Below, one piece after another: positions 1-9,564 of a stretch of 64,000 nt of DNA; the stretch's first letter is position 1; every line of letters begins with the position of its first letter. Under the pieces are notes generated by a model that saw only the letters and a program-made list of their open reading frames with translations, did not search any database and had not been told where the DNA came from. Both the position numbers and the translations under genes were made by a program. The stretch comes from Lasiosphaeris hirsuta (lineage: Eukaryota > Ascomycota > Sordariomycetes > Sordariales > Lasiosphaeriaceae). Location: assembly GCA_030549175.1 (NCBI GenBank), contig JAUKUA010000003.1:186001-250000 (forward strand), read 5' to 3'.

Positions 1-2950
1 GCCCGGCTGGGACTTTGACGTCAAAGATGAAGTGAGGCCATCCGCAAGTTTCAGCCCCTGGTTTGGAAGATCGCGCCACAGGCTCGCCATTGGAGTCCCG
101 TTATAGCACGTTCAGCCCGTTGGTGGGGAAACAGGTCCCGGGGCATCCGGTGGAGCTGGAGCATTACCACGGCATCTAGGTCGGGGGACGCTGACATGCT
201 CGTCGAGGTCCCTTTTGCATGCGCCCGCCGCGATGCTCGCCTGGACTTTACCCGACGGCGGTGTGCCTGCATACGCGCTGGGCCACAGCAATTTAGATAT
301 AGACCCCGTGCGGATCAACAGGGTCGGTGGAAGCTGAAGTGTCGAGGGGCTTATAACGACCACGTCCTCGGCCAACGGCCATGCAATATCGAAGCCCGGA
401 TACATGCGGTCGGAGACTTAGGGGTCCATTGTGACGCCGACCCCACATAGCGCGCAGGCAGGTCTCGCCAGCCGACTTCGGGGGGACACAGAAATGTCTT
501 GATATCTTGAACAAGAATGTCTCGGGTGTGTGTCTCTTTTGCACATTGGCGCGTGAGCCATGGCATTTTGCATGCTGGCAGATCGCATTTGCCATGTCTC
601 GTGAGGGCTGTTTGCGAGTTGCTTCGAGTATCGCGAGTTCCACTGGCGGCTGCGGCAGAAGTGGTGTATCTCGCTGTCGCTGATCGGACACAGCTTTTGG
701 ACGAGATCATGCGAGCGAGATCGCGCTACACCGCATAAGTCGTGTTGAGATCCAGGGGCCGCGTTTGCACCCCACGCCAAGCCGTCAACGGCCAACATGG
801 CTAGCTTCGTAGTGCTCAGGTCCTGGGTCTGGGTGTGATGGCGTGGGATGCCGACACTGTTGGTGGCGCGGTTTAGATGACGCCGCGGCACAAGCCGCTG
901 GGTAGGATCCTATCTCGGCATTTGGTACAAAAAAAAGTGTCAGCTTCCTTGATTCCGTGGGATCAGAATCCTCGTTTTCACTCACTTCTCTACCCTGCTA
1001 CCACAGTTGGCGGTTCCTGGAATCAACAGCGCCACGGCAAAAGCCGAGACCGGAGAGCTGCTGTAGCCTTGCTGTTGGGACACAGAGAGGTAGACGCCCT
1101 GTCCTCAGCGGTGTGTTCGGTCATGAACAATCAAGAAACTACTATATCGGCCTCATGCTGTATTCCTTGTGGAATGTGTTCACTGTTCCCCCATAGAGTC
1201 TCGAGTGGTGCGCTCCAGGGCCGGCCAACGGAAAGATGGCGACATCGCATTGGAGTCTCCTTCCCATCATGGGAAGGTTTTCTGTGCAAATCCACGCGTC
1301 TTTTTCTTTTCTTCTTTCGACCAGGGCTTATCTGGATCCGGCCCGACTGCCAGCCCACTGCGCGCGTCGGCAAGGTTGTCTTCCTTCAGTCAACCTCTCC
1401 CGCAGCCCTTAAGTCCCTGAGGCTTGCGCTCAGGATGCAGGAACTCGGAGCTTTCCACACCGTCAGACACCGGGGGTCTGATAACAGATTCCTACCAGGT
1501 AACTAGCCCAATCGACGAATCACCACCGCCAGAAATACATGACTGCGTGCCTATCCTCGATATAGGCCCACGGTTGTGGTATACGTGGTTCACCAGACGA
1601 ACGCTTGCTGCAGAGTCCTGGCGCATGCACACTGCAAATCTAGCCCCATAGGGATTGAGGCTGATCTTGCACGACATGGTTGCTGGACCTCACCCCATCG
1701 GGTTGGGAAATTCAAACAGCTTGTTATTCCAGACCTAGAGGTTTCTCCAAGAGGCTTTCGCCATCCAAGTAAAAAAAAAAAAGAAGAAGAGAAAAAGGTT
1801 GAAATCACTCGGAACCCACGCGCATTGTTCCGATGGCCGAGACCTGTTCCAATCTGCCAGCGATGTCGCACGCACAACCACGACTACCCAACCCCAAGGT
1901 GACTGGCTGCCAGGCATTTTGCTTTCCAGTCAAGTTTCATACCAATTGGCCACACAGCTTGAAGAGGGGCTCAGCTCTTGCTCTGTGTCGTTGCTACGTA
2001 CCATCTGGCTTGACTCGCTGCCCAAGCTAAGCTGAGGAACAGTGCACCAACGCCGACATTCGTGACTCTGATGCTAACAACCTCTCGGTCCCGGAGTCAA
2101 GCATGACGCCCTAATGGCCCGATGCTTGATGCAGGGGAAAGCGTTGGAAGACGGTCGGATATCGACTCAAGACAGCCCTTAGAGCCGAGATAAAGACCAC
2201 AAGTGTCGCCGAGATAAACATATCCTTATCAATATAGCTAAGCTGACTGGGGCATGCTCTCAGCGTCCCCAGATACCTCCGCGCTTAGGCATCTCTGCAA
2301 CCGCTGGCCATATGGTCACCTACCAGGCTAAACATCTAGTCTTTCTATTTCTACTGGCTACCATGGAGGTGTTAGCCCAAAGGAATCCAACGGTGGCGGC
2401 CTTGGCATAGTGATCTACGCCCGATATCGGTCCCGGTATTCGGCCGGCCCCGGTGGTAGCTGCCACGGCGATGTGAGCCAGCAGTGTGACATCCTGCCAC
2501 CTGCGCAGTTGTCTCTAATAAGCCCAAACACCTGTGTCCCGGAAGCCAACCTATTGGTTCTGTTTAGGCCTCTAGATTCGAACCTTCCAGTTGATCACGG
2601 TGGGGCGTCTGCAGCCAAGTGCGAGTACGGCGGCAGTCTTGACAGGGGCCAAGCCATCCACTGGTTATTACAATTCCAAATTTATGAGCCCGTTGGCTGC
2701 CTGGTATGATTCAGGACGTGTTGGCGCGGTGCAAGGAGCATCCGTTTAACTCAGGTACCACCCTCAGGCGAGATAACCTTCATTGCTACAACCGTATCAG
2801 CCCCTTCTGCCATCTTTGTTTACCTGATGCTCATCAACAGCAAGAACGCCAAGGACCTCGATCATGGAAGCACCTGAAGGATCACACCTCGGCAATCAAC
2901 ATGGGGTGGAAGTTCAACCAAAAGGTGGACCGGAAGTTAATGCTGCAGGT
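1..2950. other. No supported gene; decayed or intergenic DNA
   Basis: I see no ORF with recognisable domain content, splice pattern or convincing start here. The longest plus ORF (877-1506) is overlapped by equally long antisense frames and is low in coherent protein features. A purine-rich run (about 1771-1799) and a pyrimidine-rich run (about 1300-1320) are the only compositional features. The 3' part leads into the ankyrin remnant and may once have belonged to the same gene, but I could not trace it. Confidence 0.5.
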
Positions 2951-2959
2951 CCACATGGC

Positions 2960-4066
2960 CTGAAAACCACTTTCATGGGCCGCACTGAGGGCGGAGCACA
3001 AGAAGGCTTTTGATCCATTAATTTAGAATCAAGGACTTGCTGTAGACACCCTGGGAAAGTTAGGCATGGAGCCACTTTCATGGGCTGCACAGAGAGGACA
3101 CAAGGAGGTGGTCAACTTTATACTACAGAAAGACGGGATCGACGTAAAATACCAGATCCCAAGCACGTATGGTTACACGCCACTGCTTTATGCTGTATCG
3201 GGAGGGCATAGGGATGTGGTCGATCTATTACTCCAAAGGAGAGCGTCGATAAAAACCGCCCAGAACAATCTGGCACGACACCACTGGCATTAGCAGCCGT
3301 TAGTGGAAATATGAAGATGATTCGTCTACTGCTGCAAAAGGAAGGCATCGATGTAAACTTCCAAAGCGAGGTGGGCTCAGGCTTGACGCCACTATTATTG
3401 GCCGCAAGAGATGGATATATAAGGAGATGGTCGATATACTGCCCCAGAAGGATGAAATCAAGGTGAACTGCCAGAGCCACGATGGCTCGACGGCACTATC
3501 ACTAGCCGCAAAGAGAGGTCATGTTGAGGTGGTTAGGTTATTGCTACAGAAGGACGGTATCGACGTGAATTTGCACGATAAAGATGGCTGGACACCCCTG
3601 TCATGGGCCGCAGAGGGGGGGGTTACGGAAGCAGCTAATCGACTGCTCCAGGAAGACGGCGTTGACGTGAACTGCCAGGATCAACATGGTCAGGCACCAC
3701 TTTCATTGGCCGTGCGGAGGAGTAAGAACTCGAAGGTGGTCAATCTCTTGCTCCAGAGCATCGGTATCGACGTGAATTGTCAAGATGAAGATGGCCGGAC
3801 ACCGCTCTCATGGGGCCCTTATGGAGGGTAGGGATGTAGTCAAGCTCTTGCTCCAGAAAGAAGGCGTCGATGTTAACTGCCAGGATCGAAGTGGACGGAC
3901 GCCCCTATAATGGGCCGTGTGGGAGGAATCGAACTTGAGGGTGGTCGATCTCCTGCTCCAAAAGGACGGCATTGATATGAACTCCCAAATTAACGATGGC
4001 CAGACTCCAATGCCAGTGGCTGTAGAGATAGGGAACTACAGCAGGCTCATAAAAGCTAACCACTAA
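2960..4066 (+). pseudogene. Ankyrin-repeat array, frameshifted remnant
   Basis: The plus strand encodes roughly ten consecutive ankyrin units of about 100 nt. Each is built on the core TPLSWAA...GH..VV..LLQKDGIDVN. The first clear units sit at 2960-3290 and the last at 3940-4066. No single frame covers them: reading moves between frames near 3290, 3420 and 3830, and near 3905 an ATA-ATG-GGC replaces the expected serine-tryptophan codons. Ankyrin repeats in fungi usually form the sensor end of NACHT/NLR proteins or stand alone. No nucleotide-binding domain is visible upstream, so the parent architecture is unknown. The high similarity between units suggests recent unit expansion before decay. 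Confidence 0.8.
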
Positions 4067-4089
4067 TATAAAAGCCCCCATGTGTAGCA

Positions 4090-5290
4090 CATGTCATAAT
4101 AAATACCTTGAGTGGCGGAAAGAGGAGCTCATAAGAGACGGATACTGGTACATTAGTTACCAAGCGGAGCAATGCATCCCCGGAAAGTGAGAGAAGAAAT
4201 TGTTAGTGCAGCCACTCGCTTTAGCTGAGGGGACCACGCAGGGGCGACCAAGATGGGGCCCAATCACAGCAGGAAGCCTGTTCCGACGGACATAAGGCAC
4301 CACCCCCTTGAATATCACGTCCAGCTCTTCGGGGAAGGGACTCGACGGACTTCAGCCATTTCGATTCCACTCTTTCCACGCTCTTCTCAGAGTTCGTTCT
4401 CAGAGCTTCCCTCAGTACCGTTCGACTTCATGAGGCACGTTTGCCATCCTGCGCATTGGTATCAGCCATTTTCTATAGAGGGAGGGTAATTAGCAAATTG
4501 AGCGGGCAGTACTCGGTTGCGCCATTGTGTGGTGGAAGGGTTGCCAATGCTGCTAGATCGGTGGGTGGTGTGGTCATTGGATTGCTGCCTTGACTAGAAG
4601 ATTCGCCTTAAAATAGAATGATGGGAGTTCTTACAGCGAATATTTGTCTTGGAATAATCTTTTGGTGAATGCTCAATTATGACGGAAATGAATGATGGCC
4701 GGGTAACGAGAGTTCTTCAGTTCGAGGGAGCAGCCGAATGCACATTTTATTAAGCAAAACAAACATTTGACTACACGTGTTCTTCCCTACCTAGTACCTG
4801 CTGCCGCCGATCTAGTTAGGAAAGACCTCACGTAGCTTGGTACCTACCCCATACCCTAACTATCTCGGTGGCGCGGGGAGGGGGGTGATTACTAAGTATT
4901 AGTATGTACAGCCGACACCTTCCTTATGGTAGTAGATTCAGGGGTAAGTGCGAGCTAACAACTCTTCTGTGTGCACAGTTATCTAAGGCTTAGCTTGTAA
5001 CTACCCTGGCCTTACAAAGTTCTTATGTGCGTAGTTATCTTAGCAGTTCTGGCTCGGCAATCACCGGTCCGCTGCCAATACCTAGTTCAGTTCCTTCTCC
5101 GCCGATAACACAGGAATAGCTTTTCTGGGGCGCTGTGATGTCGTCTTCAGGCACACACCTCGACTTGTGCATGCTCTTTTGTACAAGTCGCAGCTGCACC
5201 GATTAAATCGGCAGTATCCCTATACAAAAGGTGCTCGATTGCAGCATTGGGTAGTCAAAGCGAAGCGCTGGTGCGAGGTTTGCCCCATCT
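4090..5290. other. No gene seen
   Basis: No coherent coding sequence is visible. The stretch 4740-5110 is A+T-richer than its surroundings and contains several CTTAG/CTAAC-like strings. The region around 5140-5230 carries an imperfect inverted repeat built on GTACAAGTCG/CGACTTGTGC that could form a hairpin. Confidence 0.4.
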
Positions 5291-5409
5291 CAACCCATGG
5301 TTGCAAGGCACCCTGAGCACCGCGGCTCCACTGAGCAACCTCTCATTGGCCACCTGCTTGCTTGCTCTTCCAATCGTCGCAACCGTTTCCCCTCGGGTAA
5401 TCTTCGGGT

Positions 5410-5840
5410 GAACGGCCACCCTGGTCACGAAGTTGGGTCGTTAACACAGGCTAACTTAGATCTCCAGCTGTCAGCTCGCACAGCCAGAGACTTTGTTGCC
5501 GAGCACTTCCGTCGGCACAATCCAGAAATGTGCAAGCAACTGCAGGTGGCAATAAATGAGTTTCCGGACGAGGCTGATAGCAAGCTCGGTCGGCTAGACC
5601 AGAACTGTGAAAAGATCTTTTGCAATTTGTCAGTATCTCCTGATCTTCAATCCTCATCCAATCTAACTCGATCAGGAATTTGCCTGGGTATCCATCAATG
5701 AAGCTCACAGATCAACGAGCATCGCAACAAGCATGAAGCGTCTCAGTTGGATTACTGTAGGACTGACTCAAATATCCGTCTCGCGCCAGGCTGAAAGCTG
5801 ACAATCTTAGTTTATCTTTCTGCCCGCAACGTTCGACTCG
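5410..5840 (+). pseudogene. CorA-like membrane protein remnant, 3' truncated
   Basis: Three short exons can be joined in phase. Exon 1 ends at 5632, followed by an intron at 5633-5675 (GTATCT donor, CTAAC branch, CAG acceptor). Exon 2 is 5676-5756, followed by an intron at 5757-5810. Exon 3 is 5811-5840. The joined protein has a helical stretch, then EAHRSTSIATSMKRLSWIT, then FIFLPATF. In fungal CorA-like divalent-cation transporter proteins this is the long alpha helix that enters the first membrane segment, where the family reads LTxIFLPxTFxSxLFGMN. The sequence loses the family immediately after FIFLPATFDS, so the GMN loop and second membrane helix are missing. The 5' end is not defined; reading is open from about 5297. 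Similarity is judged by eye. Confidence 0.5.
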
Positions 5841-6184
5841 GTACGTGATCACACCTATCAACAGGCGGGATGTACAGAACTAGCAGATAGCATTGACAGA
5901 TAGAGCTTGTTTGGTATGAACGTAGACATGCTCGCAAATAATCCAGATTGGCGTTGGTATCTCCTTTCGGCGGGGGTTCCCTCATCCTCACGCTTATGGG
6001 GTGGCTGATGTAAGGTCAAATTGAAGGGTATCTATGGTAGAGTATGGTATCAAACATGGAAAAGGAAACTCTCAAAGAAGGAGGACCAGATTGGTTGATG
6101 CAGAATAATGGTGGGTATAAAATGCAAGAAACAAGACATCTTTTGCTGGCTGCTTTGGCACGTGGCAGCGGCTTCTGTCGGTAC

Positions 6185-7228
6185 CTAGTTGTACCCCAGT
6201 TCCTCCAATCGATGCTGGAGTCTGACCTCTATTTCCCATTTTGATATTACCTGGTTCACAACCGGAAGGTAAAAATAAGATGAACTCAAACCCAACTGCT
6301 GCCCGCAAAAGCCTCTCCCCATGCACAGCGGACAGGGAGTATGGTACTGACCATGGATTTGTGGCGCGAGATTGAGAGACACCCTGATTTGGAGATTGCA
6401 CCGGCAGCATAGGCAGGCGGATCTCGACGAGGAGCAGACCCAGCAAAATCCATTGTAGACTCGCGAGATGACGTCGGGGACGGTCAAGTCCGAGTACAAG
6501 AGTGACGGGCGCTGCTCATTGTTGTGAATGGTAGTGTAGTAGGCATTCTCGGTGCCTGGAAGCTCGAGTAGATCGAGAATGTGGACCAAGGAGCCATTAG
6601 CCTCACAGGCATTCATCATACGGGGGCCGGTATCATGTTCGTCATCCTCGTTGTCACTATCGTCGGGGTCGCGGTCGGGGTAGGGGTTGAAGCTGCCAAA
6701 GTCGCTATTCTTGGTAGAGTGCTTGCCTATGCTCGAAGACGCCTCACGTAGGCGGTGGTGGGCTTCTATGTTGGGCTTGGTCCTGGCGTTGATTTCGGCG
6801 GCGTGTTCGGGCGTGGCGTGGCGGAAAAAGCGTTCCAATTCCCAGACACTGGGTTGGTTGATGACGTGGCCCAGGATATCGCCAGGTTCGCCCTCAAACT
6901 CGTGGCGCACGCAGCGGAGGACCGTTTTGTCTGTGGAAGCAGTGGCATCGGTATTAGGCGCCGCTGATGCTTTGACCAAAGTAAATGTCGGTTTCCGTGG
7001 TATGCCATGCTCCACATACTGTAGTATATGGAGCCAGGGTTCCATCGGTAGGGCCAGGCTGGGGCCGCCACTGACGCCAAGGCTTTGGATGGCACCGGGG
7101 CCGCGCCGGTAGAGGAGCTCGCGGATCCAAACAAACTCAAGGTAATGGGCGGGCCCAATGTTCAAAAGGAATAGTCGATCCTGGAGGTAGGTTGCACGAT
7201 TGGCCTGGACAAATGTCACAGACTTCAT
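6185..7228 (-). CDS. Hypothetical fungal protein, 347 aa, Cys-rich C-terminal third
   Basis: This is a single uninterrupted reading frame. The first real ATG is at 7228; upstream in-frame codons are GTG. The N-terminus (MKSVTFVQANRATYLQDRLF) is hydrophobic/aromatic, and a central acidic low-complexity stretch (PDRDPDDSDNEDDEHD) lies near residues 200-220. The C-terminal third has clustered cysteines (CWVC, CLCCRC, CPLC), spaced as if able to bind metal, but they match no zinc-finger class I can name. I do not recognise the family. The ORF is long, its antisense frames lack protein-like features, and there is no obvious decay, so it is probably a real gene. No introns were detected. Confidence 0.6.
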   Translation of the reverse strand: MKSVTFVQANRATYLQDRLFLLNIGPAHYLEFVWIRELLYRRGPGAIQSLGVSGGPSLALPMEPWLHILQYVEHGIPRKPTFTLVKASAAPNTDATASTDKTVLRCVRHEFEGEPGDILGHVINQPSVWELERFFRHATPEHAAEINARTKPNIEAHHRLREASSSIGKHSTKNSDFGSFNPYPDRDPDDSDNEDDEHDTGPRMMNACEANGSLVHILDLLELPGTENAYYTTIHNNEQRPSLLYSDLTVPDVISRVYNGFCWVCSSSRSACLCCRCNLQIRVSLNLAPQIHGQYHTPCPLCMGRGFCGQQLGLSSSYFYLPVVNQVISKWEIEVRLQHRLEELGYN

Positions 7229-7240
7229 GGTCACAGACAC

Positions 7241-8163
7241 TTTCTCTTGAACTTTCTCTTTTCGAGTTTTTGCGGTGGGATCAAGGGCGAGAGGTTTCGA
7301 GCAAGGAAGTCTGCCTGTCCCTTGCTACCTCCTCCTAATAAATAGGCAGTCAAGAAAAGTTTAACTCCCACATCTTGGACTTTGATCAAAACCGTTGAGA
7401 GGGCACTCACCTAAACTCTAATGGTGAGGGATACGTTGAGCATCCATAAGTAACACTTGGCTGACCCAAAGAATTGACACCAACAATGGCATTCTCCTTG
7501 ATTTTGAGCACTCCCGTCTGTCATTGGATTTTCATTGTGCGCCAAGCAACAGCTGCAATGTTCAAGACAACTTCTGCGCCGTCATCATAGCACAACTTAA
7601 CATACCCAACCTACGTTATTAGCAAAACACCCCACTGATAGCTGCAACTCCCTGTCAGGGTTCCGTCCTGGATCGTTGGGAGCACGGTGCAAATAGCCGG
7701 GGCGGGTATGTCGATATACGATCCCGGGCTTGGCGGCCACCTGCCGAGTTTCTCGCAAGTCAATTTGGTCACCCCACAGTCACGACGCAATGACAGGCGA
7801 TGCGCCCCGAGACCAGGAACAGGAGTTTGGAACCCTGGTTCTGACAGTGCTGACGTGACCAAAAGGGGTGACCAAAAGGGGTGATTACTCTCGGCGAGTG
7901 AAACCTCGATTGGCTGTCGCGACACGTTCCAGTGGAACAAGGCATCTAGGGGAGACGGATTCCAGATTACACAGCATAATAAGCTTCTCCGCACCCCCGG
8001 GTACACGTCTTATATAACGCGGCTGCCTCCGGCCTGATGCTGTCATGACCCATTGGCTTCCCCACTTCCACACACACAAAACATTCTCCCCGATGGACAC
8101 ATACTATCAATCTCACCCAGACATCCAACAACAGACCACGCAAAACCACCACACACTAACAAA
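7241..8163. other. Intergenic region upstream of the Cys-rich secreted gene
   Basis: No gene is seen. Between 7850 and 7885 there is a short tandem duplication of GACCAAAAGGGGTGA-type sequence. The 3' end acts as the upstream region of the plus-strand gene starting at 8164. Confidence 0.4.
8011..8017 (+). promoter_or_regulatory. TATA-like element
   Basis: TATATAA lies about 150 nt upstream of the ATG at 8164. The spacing suits a fungal promoter with a C/A-rich leader, and the leader 8080-8160 is indeed CA-rich. Inferred from position only. Confidence 0.35.
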
Positions 8164-8562
8164 ATGCTCTCACTAGCAATCCTCCTCACCCTCCTCCTCC
8201 CCACCCTCGCCAACCCAATCAACACCACCACCACCACTACTACTACCACCCCCGACCCATGCGCCACGATCCGGTGCAAATCTGGGTACATCTGCACGAT
8301 CACCAACAGCACGGCGCAGTGCACCCCGATCGTGGCGGGCAGGCAATGCGGGCCCAAGGTCTGCGCGTTGGGCGAGGACTGCTGCAACGAGAGCTGCGGG
8401 GTGTGCACGGCGCCGGGGGGGTTCTGCACGCAGCAGTTCTGCGAGCCGACGGGGCCCACCTGTGGCAGGGGGAAGTGCTACGCCGGCCAGGTGTGTTGCA
8501 ACGCCAGCTGCGGAATCTGTACACCACCCGACGGATTCTGTACTATGCAATTTTGCGGGTGA
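8164..8562 (+). CDS. Secreted Cys-rich protein with two tandem 32-aa, 8-Cys modules
   Basis: The protein is 132 aa. The ATG at 8164 sits in a good fungal context (AACAAAATG). It begins a signal peptide (MLSLAILLTLLLPTLA) followed by an Asn/Thr tract that could be glycosylated. The mature part has 20 cysteines. A first segment with CATIRCKSGYIC spacing resembles an EGF-like/Kazal-like fragment. Two consecutive 32-residue modules follow, sharing CG..C..G..CCN.SCG.CT.P.GFCT.QFC. The even cysteine count and lack of a membrane segment indicate a disulfide-stabilised extracellular protein. An effector, cell-wall or antimicrobial role is possible but unproven, and I know no family name. The frame is intact and has no introns. 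Confidence 0.8.
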   Translation: MLSLAILLTLLLPTLANPINTTTTTTTTTPDPCATIRCKSGYICTITNSTAQCTPIVAGRQCGPKVCALGEDCCNESCGVCTAPGGFCTQQFCEPTGPTCGRGKCYAGQVCCNASCGICTPPDGFCTMQFCG

Positions 8563-9564
8563 AGATTACAGAGAATTTGAGGCTGGGGTGGAAAGGGGCG
8601 GAGCCAAGGGATGGAGCCAGCGTGTGACTCAAAGCAAAACAAGACCAACGCAATCAGTCAAACACCAATCAAATACCAAGCCAAATACGGAAGAAAAAAA
8701 AGGCCTCAAATATACGCAAATTGGTCGGCCTGTTTGTTTGGATCAGTCTAGTTCCAAGAAGGTCCTGTGGGCTCGGGGGTTTGTGGATTGTTGGTTTGGT
8801 TGGATAATGGATGTTTAAGGGTTCGATACTGCCATAGCGGTAGCAAGCGGCCCGCGATTTCTGTTCGAGTTGGGTTGCTGGCACCTAGGTTGTTTGGGAC
8901 TGGGGGGCTAGGACCTGGAGGTATACGACAGCCGGGTTGAATCGGGGTGTTCAATGGGTCGGTACTGCCATGGCGTGTAGCAAGCACCCTGCGACCTTCA
9001 GGAGATTCGGCCCAGTGACAACAAAGCCCTCATCTGTTTTGATTTCTTTTTCTTTTTCTTTTAATCATGGAGGCTGGGCTGGAAAAGCTGGTGATTTGAT
9101 TTGTGGACGTCTGTACTTTTAATGGGATTTGTACTGGTATCGCTCGCGGTATGCTAGCTATTAGCTTGCCAATAATACGATTCGCGTGGCGTGGCCGTGT
9201 CCCGGAATGCATTCCTGCGATGGCGTTGTAAACGCCACGTTTTGGGGCTGCCGTGTCCTTCCGTGCCTCAACTATTGGTAAAAGTTTCAGTGGCTGCATT
9301 TCGACGAGTCCAGCCCGGGAAACCAATGGTAGGAATCCAGGTCCAGGCGCGACCTCTTTGGCGATGCGAGATGCCCAGCCTTTGGAGTTCGCCAGGGGAC
9401 GCGTTTCGAATTCCAACGCGTTAGCTTTCAGTTAACCACCTTCATCGATCATAGCACCTTTGACGTGATGCTATAAATCAGTGAGTGTCACAAATGGATG
9501 AAGATAAGGCCTCACCTTGTCCGGAGTAGAAGCAGGTCTTCATTGCCATCGGCTGTCTGTCATC
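8563..9564. other. Intergenic, no gene seen
   Basis: This stretch holds the 3' flank of the Cys-rich gene and the upstream region of the HET-C/VWA-like gene. Two similar sentences, around 8815-8900 and 8936-9000, share GGTTCGATACTGCCAT...GTAGCAAG-type text and look like a diverged direct duplication of about 120 nt spacing. A TTTCTTTTTC pyrimidine run lies at 9041-9062. Confidence 0.45.

Noticed and set aside
877..1506. 209-aa plus-strand ORF
   Set aside because: No domain, overlapping equally long frames, composition without protein-like pattern, no splice or Kozak support.
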